NCBI GenBank assembly: GCA_963740055.1
Contig: CAVUCL010000001.1
Coordinates: 62,001-126,000, forward strand
Source of the DNA: WHSW01 sp963740055
GTDB lineage: Bacteria > Actinomycetota > Thermoleophilia > Solirubrobacterales > 70-9
Direction of reading: 5' to 3'
Length of the DNA stretch: 64,000 bases
The notes beneath the pieces were generated by a model. The model searched no databases. It was not told where the DNA came from and saw nothing but the letters and a program-made list of their open reading frames with translations. Positions 43,046-52,039 of this stretch are shown piece by piece (the first letter of the stretch is position 1; each line of letters opens with the position of its first letter). A program made the position numbers and the translations under genes.

Positions 43046-43704
43046 GCGCGCCGGGGAGCTGCCCACTCTGCGGCCAGCCGCTCTACGGCTGGATCTCGCT
43101 GCCGGCGACCGGCGGGCGAACCGGGATCGGGATGCCGGTCGAGCCCGGGAGCCCGGAGCGGGTGATCGACCGCTGCGAGGAGTGCGGGCTGGCGCTCGAG
43201 CGCGGGCTCGAGGTCGACCTGGAGGCGGAGTGGGCCGCCGTCTGCCATGCGCGCGAGGACGGCTCGCGCGCGGTCTCGATCCCGAACCGCGCCAGCCTCC
43301 AGGCGGCAATCGGGGTCGAGGGCTGGGCGGGAATCGACCTCTACCCCGGAAGCCTGCTGCTGACCCCTCGCAGCCTCGAGCTGCTCGCGAGCCGAAACGG
43401 CGACACGCTCGAGCCGATCGCCTGGCCCCCGGTCGGGCGCACGCAGGCATGGATGCTGGGGACCCTGCTCAACGGGCTCACCTTCCACACCAACTTCGCT
43501 CGCGAGGTACGGGCCGGGCGACTGCGCCCGGCGTCCGCGCGCAGTCGCTTCGCCTTCTTCGCCGACGCGCTCGTGACCGTGCTCGGCGCGCCCCTGGTCG
43601 CGCTCGCCTCGTTCCCGCTCGAGCTCGTCGCGGCGCTCGCGCGACGCGGCGGGGAGATGTTCGCCCGCGTCCGGACGACCGGCGGCGCCGCGGACGGCCG
43701 CTAG
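43042..43704 (+). CDS. Zinc-ribbon-like hypothetical protein with C-terminal hydrophobic segment
   Basis: The N-terminus has two cysteine pairs (CPLCG at 7-11 and CEECG about 35 residues later), likely a zinc ribbon. The middle contains a conserved-looking ASLQAAIGVEGWAGIDLYPGSLLLTPRSLELL, and a hydrophobic helix lies near residue 185. No family is recognised with certainty. It overlaps the dehydrogenase gene by ATGA and shares CTAG with the convergent SDR gene stop. Confidence 0.65.
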   Translation: MSAPGSCPLCGQPLYGWISLPATGGRTGIGMPVEPGSPERVIDRCEECGLALERGLEVDLEAEWAAVCHAREDGSRAVSIPNRASLQAAIGVEGWAGIDLYPGSLLLTPRSLELLASRNGDTLEPIAWPPVGRTQAWMLGTLLNGLTFHTNFAREVRAGRLRPASARSRFAFFADALVTVLGAPLVALASFPLELVAALARRGGEMFARVRTTGGAADGR

Positions 43705-44507
43705 ACGTTCGAGCGCCAGAGGCGCTTGAACACCGGCAATGCGAGCGCCCGCGGCGAGTGCTGGCCGGCGAGCGCGCCACCGCGGTTGACGAGCCCGGGG
43801 ACGACCACGCGCCGGCCCTTGGCGGCGCCCTCGACCCCGGCCCGCGCGACCGATTCGACCGAGGTCCAGAACGCCTCCGGGAGCCGTTCCTCGGCGCTCT
43901 CGATCCCGGCGGCGTCGGTGAACTCCGTCTTCGTCGGCCCCGGGCAGAGCGCGGTCACCGTGACCCCGACCGGCTTCAGCTCCTGGTGGGTGGCCTCGCT
44001 GAGGCTGAGCACGAACGCCTTCGTCGCCGCGTAGGTGGCGGTGCCGGGGAGGGGCTGGAAGGAGGCGGTCGAGGCGACGTTGATGACCGCGCCGCGCCGC
44101 CGCTCGACCATCGCCGGGGTGAACCGGGCCTGGAGGTCGAGCAGCGCCTCGCAGTTGAGGCGCACCATCGAGGTGACTCGCTCGCGGTCGGTCTCGTTCA
44201 GGTAGCCGTTGTCGCCGAAGCCGGCGTTGTTGACGAGGATCTCGACCGTGAGCCCGCGGGCTTCGAGCTCGCTCGCGAGCCGGTCGCGCTCGCCGTCCTC
44301 GCCGAGGTCGGCGGCGATCACCTCGGCGCGGATCCCGTGTGCCTCGGCGAGGTTGGCCGCGAGCTCGGTCAGGCGCTCCTCGCGACGGGCGACGAGGGTC
44401 ACCCCGTGGCCGCGAGCGGCGAGCTCGCGCGCGATCTCGGCGCCGATGCCCGAGGAGGCGCCGGTGATCAGCGCGGTCGAGCTGTCGGCGGGCGGTGGCA
44501 GGGCCAT
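43701..44507 (-). CDS. Short-chain dehydrogenase/reductase
   Basis: The classical SDR motifs are present in 268 residues: TGASSGIG cofactor site, NNAGFG, and the Ser plus YAATK catalytic residues. An Arg-rich ARREERL after the second strand suggests NADP(H) preference. TAGCCT (complement of 44514-44519) lies 6 nt before the ATG, so the mRNA is probably leaderless. Substrate unknown. Confidence 0.88.
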   Translation of the reverse strand: MALPPPADSSTALITGASSGIGAEIARELAARGHGVTLVARREERLTELAANLAEAHGIRAEVIAADLGEDGERDRLASELEARGLTVEILVNNAGFGDNGYLNETDRERVTSMVRLNCEALLDLQARFTPAMVERRRGAVINVASTASFQPLPGTATYAATKAFVLSLSEATHQELKPVGVTVTALCPGPTKTEFTDAAGIESAEERLPEAFWTSVESVARAGVEGAAKGRRVVVPGLVNRGGALAGQHSPRALALPVFKRLWRSNV

Positions 44508-44572
44508 CGCCGCAGGCTAGCGCCGCGGCCGCGGGCGCGAGCCGGGGATCGCCGCCGTCTATAGTCGAAGTC

Positions 44573-44845
44573 GTGGAAGGCAGCGACCCGTTCGGCGTGT
44601 TCGGCGACCCCGACGAGCTGCGTGCGCGGCTCGCGGAGATGGCCGAGCAGATGCAGGGCGCGCAGCGCGTCGCCTGGGCCGACAACGCGATCAAGCTCGC
44701 CGTCGACATGACCGTCGCCTCGATCGCACGGCTCGAGCTCGAGGGCTCGAGCGACGACCAGGCGATGCAGGTCCGCAACGCGATCCGGATCGTCTTCCCC
44801 GAAGCGGTGACGCTCGTGCGCGAGGCGCGCGAGGGCCTTTCCTGA
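44573..44845 (+). CDS. Small alpha-helical hypothetical protein
   Basis: The 90-residue product is predicted to be mostly helical (DELRARLAEMAEQMQGAQRV, ASIARLELEG, NAIRIVFPEAVTLVREAREG). GTG 44573 is preferred because TATAGT (44560-44565) lies 7 nt upstream, a leaderless arrangement. An upstream ATG at 44495 lies before that promoter and inside the SDR gene. Function unknown. Confidence 0.6.
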   Translation: MEGSDPFGVFGDPDELRARLAEMAEQMQGAQRVAWADNAIKLAVDMTVASIARLELEGSSDDQAMQVRNAIRIVFPEAVTLVREAREGLS

Positions 44846-44909
44846 GCCGGCACCGAGTCGGCACCCTGACCGCACCCGCCGCGAGCCGATCGCGCCTAGC
44901 GTCGCAGCG

Positions 44910-45551
44910 ATGCGAATCGGTGCGCAGTCCGGTGCGGCGACGGTCGAGCATGCCGGCCTCTCGCTGCTCGTCGCGCTGATCGCGACCGCCGCCGTCGCCG
45001 CGGTCGCCGCCGGACCGCAGGAGAGCGCCCGCGAGCTCGGCTCGACCCTGGCCCGCAAGCTGCGCTGCGCCGCCGTCGGCCCGGGCCCGTGCTGGCGCGA
45101 TCCGCTGACCGAGGCCTACGGGCGCGCGGTCGGCGGCGCGGTGCGGGCGCTGGCGCCGCAGCCGGTGGCGCGGCGAGGGCCGTCCGGCGCCCCGCTGCTC
45201 CCGGTCGACTTTCGCCGCTGCCGCTCGGCCGGATGCGCGGCGCCCGGTCCGCGCTACGGGCTCACCGCGTCGAACCGGCGCGTGAGCGCCTTCGTCTCCG
45301 TCGTCGAGCGAGGCGACGCGACCGCGGGGATCGAGATCAGCTACTGGCTCTACCGGCCGACCCTGGGCTGGGAGCGGATCGTGCGCCGGGCAAGCGCGGA
45401 CGAGGTCGATCGACTGGCGCCGACGGCGCTGCTCGAGCGCAGCGTCCCGGTGCTGGTTGCGCTCGAGACGCTGGGCGGGCGCAACCAGTACGAGTTCGCC
45501 GCCGGTGAGGAGCCGCCCTGGCGATGGCGGATCGAGTCGGTCTATCCCTGA
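44910..45551 (+). CDS. TadE/Flp-pilin-like membrane-anchored protein
   Basis: The N-terminus SGAATVEHAGLSLLVALIATAAVAAVA has a class III (prepilin-type) signal with a Glu at +5, followed by one hydrophobic helix. This is typical of TadE-like pseudopilins. The remaining 170 residues contain four cysteines and a possible beta-rich domain (RVSAFVSVVERGD, IEISYWLYRP, GRNQYEF). No tad secretion genes are in the window. TAGCGT (44897-44902) lies 7 nt before the ATG. Function is inferred from the N-terminus only. Confidence 0.6.
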   Translation: MRIGAQSGAATVEHAGLSLLVALIATAAVAAVAAGPQESARELGSTLARKLRCAAVGPGPCWRDPLTEAYGRAVGGAVRALAPQPVARRGPSGAPLLPVDFRRCRSAGCAAPGPRYGLTASNRRVSAFVSVVERGDATAGIEISYWLYRPTLGWERIVRRASADEVDRLAPTALLERSVPVLVALETLGGRNQYEFAAGEEPPWRWRIESVYP

Positions 45552-45563
45552 GCCCGCGCGCGC

Positions 45564-46481
45564 CTACCAGCGGGCGTCGTGGTGCTCCATCACGCCAAGG
45601 GCGCGCTCGAGCGTGACCCCGCCCGGCAGCGTGCCGGTGAAGGTCCCGAACGGCTGGCGGTATGAGTAGGAGACGAGCGCCCGGCTCTCCTCGTGGCGGC
45701 GCTCGCACTCGCCGCTGAACTCGAGCCGGCCGCCGTCGAGCTCGATCGCCTCGAGGCCCTCGAAGCGCACCGGGGCGGGCTCGCTTGCGACTCCGTCGAT
45801 CCAGATCGAGCGCTCGGAGCGCTGCGGCGGGTCGTTGATGCCGCTGACCAGGTTCCAGCCCAGCGCCCGCCCGTCGGTGCTGGTGCCGATCCCGGCCGAC
45901 CAGTCCCAGACCGTGTGCCGCGGGTGATAGCCGCAGGACTCGTCCTCGATCCCGCGCGCGTCGGTGCGGATCCGCCGCCCGCCGATGCGCACGTCGCAGC
46001 GCACGTCGACCACCCGCTTGCGGGTCCAGGTGTAGCCGCCTCCGTCGTCGCCGGTCGCCGAGACGGCCTCGACCCAGTCCGACTCGCCGACGTGAAGGAA
46101 GCCGCGCACCTGCTCGGAGCCCTCGTGCGCGGCCGCCTCGATCCGCACCCGGGCGCCCTCGCCCTCGGGCGCCCAGTCGAGGCGGCCGGTCTCGACCTCG
46201 CGGTCGGGCTCGGTCCAGACCTCGCCGCGAGCGCCGGGCATCAGCGTCCTCGTGCGCTCATGCAGCTCGCCGGCGTCGCGCTCCCAGATCGCCCAGAAGG
46301 TCTGCCCCAGCGGGCCGACCCCGACCCGGGCGGCACAGAGCATGAGCTCGTCCGAGAACGCCCCCAGATAGCGCCACTGCTTGCGCCAGCTCCCCTGGCG
46401 GCGCAGGCGCACCTTGCGCGGAGGCAACGGGAGCTCGGGCCGTCCCGGACCAGGCCCGCGCCAGGGAAGACCGGCGCTCAT
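45564..46481 (-). CDS. DUF2804-family protein
   Basis: The 305-residue protein has the family's features: WRYLGAFSDELMLCAARV near the N-terminus, YHPRHTVWDWSAGIG in the middle and GWNLVSGINDPPQRSE. The family has no firmly assigned enzyme activity; related folds bind lipids or hydroxylated terpenoids. ATG 46481 overlaps the carboxylase stop, so the two genes are co-transcribed, which could link it to acyl-CoA or lipid metabolism. Confidence 0.8.
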   Translation of the reverse strand: MSAGLPWRGPGPGRPELPLPPRKVRLRRQGSWRKQWRYLGAFSDELMLCAARVGVGPLGQTFWAIWERDAGELHERTRTLMPGARGEVWTEPDREVETGRLDWAPEGEGARVRIEAAAHEGSEQVRGFLHVGESDWVEAVSATGDDGGGYTWTRKRVVDVRCDVRIGGRRIRTDARGIEDESCGYHPRHTVWDWSAGIGTSTDGRALGWNLVSGINDPPQRSERSIWIDGVASEPAPVRFEGLEAIELDGGRLEFSGECERRHEESRALVSYSYRQPFGTFTGTLPGGVTLERALGVMEHHDARW

Positions 46482-48253
46482 TCGATCGTGCAGACCGGGT
46501 CGCCGGAGTCGATCGAGGCGCCCTCGGTGACGTTGAGCTCGGTCACCTTGCCGGCTCGGTGGGCGGTGATCTCGTTCTCCATCTTCATCGCCTCGATCAC
46601 GCAGATCAGCGTCCCCTCCTCGACCTCGGCCCCCTGCTCGACCGCGACCTTGAACACCGACCCCTGCAGCGGCGAGGTCAGCTGCGGACCACCGCCGCCG
46701 CCGCCGGAACCGCCGCCGGAGCGCTCACGCTTCGGCGGGCGGCGCATGCCCTGGGCGGCGCCCGCCGGAGCCGCGGCGCCGATCACCTTGACGCGGTGCA
46801 ACCTCCCGTCGACCTCGACGGAGTAGGTCCGCTCCTCGGGGGCCCGTCCTTCTTCCGACCCTGACGCGCCCGGACGCGAAGCGGAGGACGCGTCAGGCAG
46901 TTGTTCCAGTTGCTTCAGCCACTTCTTGTCCTCGGTCAGGTCGCGGCAGGTCTCGCCGTTGGCCCACTGCTCGGTGGCGAGGATCGCGCGATGGAACGGG
47001 ATCAGCGTCTGCAGGGGCTCGATCTCGTACTCGGAGAGTGCGCGCAGCATCCGCCGCGTCGCGTGCGCGCGGTCGACGTCCCAGACGATCAGCTTCGCGA
47101 CCATCGGGTCGTAGAGCGGGGTCACCTCGGAGCCTGCCTCGAGCCCGGAATCGACCCGCACCCCCGGCCCGGCCGGCTCGATGTAGTGGTCGATCCTCCC
47201 GGGAGCCGGGGCGAAGTTCTTGTGCGCCGCCTCGGCGTTGATCCGGCACTCGATCGCGTGCCCGCGCAGCTCGACCTCCTCCTGGGCGACCGAGAGCTCG
47301 TCGCCGGCGGCGATCAGGACCTGCTCGCGGACGATGTCGATCCCGGTGACCATCTCGGTGACGCAGTGCTCGACCTGGACCCGGGTGTTCATCTCGAGGA
47401 AGAAGTAGTCCTCGCCTACCTGCATTCCCTCGACCGTGCCGGCGCCGCGATAGTCGACCGCGCGCGCGGCATTGGTCGCGATCTCGCCGATCCGCTCGCG
47501 CATCTCGGCGTCGACGTGCGGGCCGGGGGCCTCCTCGATCAGCTTCTGGTGACGGCGCTGGATCGAGCAGTCGCGCTCGCCGAGGTGGATCACGTTGCCG
47601 TGCGAGTCGGCGAGCACCTGGACCTCGACGTGGCGCGGGTCCTCTAGGTACCGCTCGAGGTAGACGCGGTCGTCGGAGAAGAACTTCTCGCCCTCCCGAG
47701 CCGCGCCCTCGAACGCCTCCGCGAGCTCCTCCTCGCTCGCGGCGACGCGAAAGCCCTTGCCGCCGCCGCCGCCCGCCGCCTTGCAGGCGACCGGGTAGCC
47801 GATCTCGGCCGCCGTCGCGCGCGCCGCGTCGACGTCGGGCGAGGGATCGGTCGCGCCGGGGACGATCGGGACGCCGGCCTCCTGCATGATCTCGCGGGCA
47901 CGGGTCTTGGAGCCCATCGCCTCGATCGCGCTCGCCGGCGGGCCGATGAAGACCACGCCCGCCTCCTCGCAGGCACGGGCGAACTCGGCGTTCTCGGCGA
48001 GGAAGCCATACCCCGGATGGATCGCCTGCGCCCCGGCTTGCGCGGCGACGTCGAGGATCTTGGCGATGTTCAGGTAGCTCTCCGCCGGGACCGGAGGACC
48101 GAGCAGAAACGCCTCGTCGGCCTCGCGCACGTGCGGAGTCTCGCGGTCGGCCTCGCTGTAGACGGCGACCGAGGCGATGCCCAGCTCCTGCAGCGCGCGG
48201 AGCACCCGGATCGCGATCTCGCCGCGATTCGCGACCAGGACCTTCTCGAACAT
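46478..48253 (-). CDS. accA3: Acetyl/propionyl-CoA carboxylase alpha subunit (biotin carboxylase plus biotin carrier)
   Basis: The protein carboxylates its own biotin with ATP and bicarbonate for transfer to an acyl-CoA by a separate beta subunit (not in this window). The biotin carboxylase domain (about 1-445) shows VANRGEIAIRV, the ATP-grasp Gly-rich GGGGGKGFR, ERDCSIQRRHQKLIEEAP and EMNTRVQVEH. The C-terminal carrier has the biotinyl lysine in EAMKMENE. The linker (about 450-530) is Ser/Gly/Pro-rich and includes hairpin copy D in antisense. TATTCT (complement of 48263-48268) lies 9 nt before the ATG. The symbol is by analogy to actinobacterial alpha subunits. Confidence 0.92.
   Translation of the reverse strand: MFEKVLVANRGEIAIRVLRALQELGIASVAVYSEADRETPHVREADEAFLLGPPVPAESYLNIAKILDVAAQAGAQAIHPGYGFLAENAEFARACEEAGVVFIGPPASAIEAMGSKTRAREIMQEAGVPIVPGATDPSPDVDAARATAAEIGYPVACKAAGGGGGKGFRVAASEEELAEAFEGAAREGEKFFSDDRVYLERYLEDPRHVEVQVLADSHGNVIHLGERDCSIQRRHQKLIEEAPGPHVDAEMRERIGEIATNAARAVDYRGAGTVEGMQVGEDYFFLEMNTRVQVEHCVTEMVTGIDIVREQVLIAAGDELSVAQEEVELRGHAIECRINAEAAHKNFAPAPGRIDHYIEPAGPGVRVDSGLEAGSEVTPLYDPMVAKLIVWDVDRAHATRRMLRALSEYEIEPLQTLIPFHRAILATEQWANGETCRDLTEDKKWLKQLEQLPDASSASRPGASGSEEGRAPEERTYSVEVDGRLHRVKVIGAAAPAGAAQGMRRPPKRERSGGGSGGGGGGPQLTSPLQGSVFKVAVEQGAEVEEGTLICVIEAMKMENEITAHRAGKVTELNVTEGASIDSGDPVCTIE
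46860..46897 (+). repeat. Conserved-loop hairpin element, copy D (antisense within the carboxylase gene)
   Basis: CCTGACGCG (46860-46868) and CGCGTCAGG (46889-46897) form a perfect 9-bp stem unrelated in sequence to copies A-C. The 20-nt loop CCCGGACGCGAAGCGGAGGA is identical to copy B. The flanks GAC and CAGTTGTTCC match copy A with one difference. It lies opposite the coding strand and encodes SSASRPG in the linker between the carboxylase and carrier domains. Confidence 0.75.
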
Positions 48254-48320
48254 AGGCGGGGCAGAATAATCGCCGCGTTTGCGTGACCGCGTTCACGGGT
48301 AACCTTTACATCAGCCGGTG

Positions 48321-48359
48321 TAACATCGTCCAATGACACCGAGCGAAGGAGCGACGCGG
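48321..48359 (+). promoter_or_regulatory. -10 box and ribosome binding site for the membrane protein
   Basis: TAACAT (48321-48326) is a -10 candidate. GAAGGAG (48345-48351) lies 8 nt before ATG 48360. An ATG at 48333 lies 6 nt after the -10 and could be a leaderless start, but the nine codons that follow it use A-ending triplets unlike the gene body. Confidence 0.5.
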
Positions 48360-50195
48360 ATGAACGCCACCGACAGCACCCCCGCCGGCGGCGCCGAGAT
48401 CGGCGAGGTGATCCTCGCCACCGGCGGCGCCCTGCTCGCCACCCTGGTGCTCCTCTACCTCGCCTGGGCGCACCGCAGCGGACGTTCGAACTTCCTGCGC
48501 CGGGCCTCGGAGCTCGCCGCGCGGGACACCGGCTTCGCGCCCTGGGCCGCCCTGCCCTCGATGCTCGCGGCCGGCTCGCTGCTGGTCGCCGCGCTCGGCA
48601 TGTACTGGGACATCTCGCTGCACATCGACGACGGCCGCGACGCGGGTCCGCTCGCCAACCCGGCCCACTACCTGATCCTGTTCGGGCTCTTCGGCATCTT
48701 CGCCGCCGGCCTGCTGGCGATCGTCCTCCCCGAGGGCAAGCCCAGCGAGCGCGCGGTCCGGATCACCGGCGATTGGTACGCGCCGCTCGGCGGGATCGCG
48801 ATGATCGCCGCGGCCGGCTTCGCCCTGATCGGGTTTCCGCTCGACGACGTCTGGCACCGGATCTTCGGCCAGGACGTGACCCTCTGGGGCCCGACCCACC
48901 TGATGCTGATCGGCGGCGCCGGCCTGACCCTGATCGGGAGCGCGATCCTGATCGTCGAGGGCACGCCCGCCGACGGCACCCGCGCCCCGCGGCGCACGGA
49001 CACGGTCTCGAAGCTGCTCGGCTTCGTCGCCGCCCATCGCAAGGCCTTCGCCATGGGCGGCCTGCTGATCGGTCTCTCGACCTTCCAGGCCGAGTTCGAC
49101 TTCGGCGTGCCGCAGTTCCAGCTCGTGCTCGAGCCGATCATGCTCGCCTTCGCCGCCGGGGTCGCGCTGGTCGCCGCGCGGATCTGGATCGGCCCCGGCG
49201 CCGCGCTCAGCGCCGCCCTCTTCTTCATCGTCGTCCGCGGCGCGATCGCGCTCGTGGTCGGGCCGGTGCTCGGCGAGACGACGCCGCATCTGCCGCTCTA
49301 TCTCGCCGAGGCGCTCTGCGTCGAGGCGGCGGCGCTCGCGATCGGAACCCGGCGCCCGTACGCGCTCGGTGCCGTCGCCGGCGGGCTGATCGGAACCGTC
49401 GGATTCTTCGCCGAGTACGCGTGGTCCCATATCTGGATGCCGGTGGCGTGGCCGCAGGCGATGATCGCCGAGGCGCTGCCGCTGGCGCTCGCGAGCGGGA
49501 TCGGCGCCGGCCTCGTCGGCGCCTACCTCGGCGGCTCGCTGACCGCGGCACGCCGGCCCCGCACCGCGGCGATGCCCGGCCTCGCGCCGGCGCTCGCCGG
49601 CATGGTTGCGATCGTGGTCACCGTCGCGCTCAACGTCGGCGACGACGCGCCCCGCGGCTGGAGCGCCCAGGTCAGCCTCGAGCAGGTGGCGCCGGAGCCG
49701 CAGCGCACGGTCGAGGCGACGGTGCGGATCGACCCCGCGTCCGCCGCCGACGACGCCTACTGGGTGCAGGCGATCGCCTGGCAGGGCGGCGGGCTCGCGC
49801 TCGACCAGCTCGAGCGGATCGGCCCCGGCGTCTATCGCAGCACCGAGCCGCTGCCCGTGCACGGCACCTGGAAGGCGCTCGTGCGCCTGCACCGCGACGA
49901 CACCGTCGCCGGGGTGCCGATCTACCTGCCCGAGGACACCTCGATCCCCGCCGCGGCGGTCCCCGCGACCGACGCCTTCACGCGGCCGTTCGTCGACGAG
50001 ACCGAGATCCTCCAGCGCGAGCTCCGCGACGACGTCCCCGGCCATCTGGCGACGATCGCCTACACCGTCGTCGCCTCGATCGTGCTCGCGATCCTGCTCC
50101 TGTTGGGCTGGGTCCTGCAGCGGCTCGGCAGCGCCGAGACGCCGCGGCGCTCAGGTCCCGCCCGGGGCGGCGTCGCCCGCGAGGCCCCGGCGTGA
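48360..50195 (+). CDS. Large polytopic membrane protein with C-terminal extracytoplasmic domain
   Basis: The 611-residue protein has about eleven helices up to residue 420. An exported domain of about 130 residues follows (APRGWSAQVSLEQV, VRIDPASAADDAYWVQAIAWQGGGLALDQLERIGPGVYRSTEPLPVHGTWKALVRLHRDD) and then a final anchor helix. That domain resembles beta-sandwich FixH/YtkA-type modules. Histidines in MYWDISLHIDD, NPAHYLILFG and GPTHLMLIGG inside helices suggest metal or cofactor binding. Function unknown. It is coupled to a 42-residue membrane peptide gene. Confidence 0.7.
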   Translation: MNATDSTPAGGAEIGEVILATGGALLATLVLLYLAWAHRSGRSNFLRRASELAARDTGFAPWAALPSMLAAGSLLVAALGMYWDISLHIDDGRDAGPLANPAHYLILFGLFGIFAAGLLAIVLPEGKPSERAVRITGDWYAPLGGIAMIAAAGFALIGFPLDDVWHRIFGQDVTLWGPTHLMLIGGAGLTLIGSAILIVEGTPADGTRAPRRTDTVSKLLGFVAAHRKAFAMGGLLIGLSTFQAEFDFGVPQFQLVLEPIMLAFAAGVALVAARIWIGPGAALSAALFFIVVRGAIALVVGPVLGETTPHLPLYLAEALCVEAAALAIGTRRPYALGAVAGGLIGTVGFFAEYAWSHIWMPVAWPQAMIAEALPLALASGIGAGLVGAYLGGSLTAARRPRTAAMPGLAPALAGMVAIVVTVALNVGDDAPRGWSAQVSLEQVAPEPQRTVEATVRIDPASAADDAYWVQAIAWQGGGLALDQLERIGPGVYRSTEPLPVHGTWKALVRLHRDDTVAGVPIYLPEDTSIPAAAVPATDAFTRPFVDETEILQRELRDDVPGHLATIAYTVVASIVLAILLLLGWVLQRLGSAETPRRSGPARGGVAREAPA

Positions 50196-50320
50196 GCGGG
50201 CTCGTGCTCGCCCACGCCGGGCACTGGCTGACCACGGTCGGCTTCGCGCTCGCGCCGCTGAGCGTGATCGCCGGGATCGTCGCGATCGCTCTCGCCGAGC
50301 GCCGTCGCGGCCGCGGCTAA
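50192..50320 (+). CDS. 42-residue single-helix membrane protein
   Basis: GTG 50192 overlaps the stop of the large membrane protein (GTGA) and opens a 42-codon frame. It encodes LAHAGHWLTTVGFALAPLSV, a hydrophobic helix and a basic end (AERRRGRG). Tight coupling and composition suggest a real small subunit of the same complex; the His-containing AHAGHW is notable. Its TAA overlaps the stop of the convergent gene. Confidence 0.6.
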   Translation: MSGLVLAHAGHWLTTVGFALAPLSVIAGIVAIALAERRRGRG

Positions 50321-50664
50321 TCGACGGGCTTCATCGGCACGATCGACCAGCCGCGGTAGCGCGCCCGGCGCCGGGCGACGGCGAGGTCGTCGGGCGGCAG
50401 GCTCGGGTGGACCGCGGTCGAGCGCACGTGCGGGCCGTCGTAGTGCTTGATCACGTAGGCACGCAACGCCGCCCGGTGGCGCTCGCAGGCGTAGAGCGTG
50501 CGCCCGTAGGGTCCGCGACCGTGCCAGATCAGCCAGCCGCTGGGACCGCAGTCCACGTACTGGCCGAAGCGGTAGTGCAGGAGCTGGCGCTCGAGGCTGA
50601 CCTGGGTCAGCTGATCGGGCTCGGAGCCGCAGAACTCACAGCTGAAAATCAGCCGGCAGGGCAC
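50317..50664 (-). CDS. Cysteine- and histidine-rich hypothetical protein
   Basis: The 115-residue protein starts FSCEFCGSEPD and later has DCGPSGWLIWHGRGPYGRTLYACERH, giving C/C...C/C/H residues that could bind zinc. TAGATT (complement of 50671-50676) lies 6 nt before the GTG start, a leaderless arrangement. I do not recognise the family. Confidence 0.6.
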   Translation of the reverse strand: MPCRLIFSCEFCGSEPDQLTQVSLERQLLHYRFGQYVDCGPSGWLIWHGRGPYGRTLYACERHRAALRAYVIKHYDGPHVRSTAVHPSLPPDDLAVARRRARYRGWSIVPMKPVD

Positions 50665-50693
50665 GAACGGAATCTAGCGCCACGCCGCGAGGA

Positions 50694-51989
<1,296 letters not shown>

Positions 51990-52039
51990 CGCGGCCAGAT
52001 TATGAACGCGCGGCCGGAGACCCGGCGCGACCGGACGAG

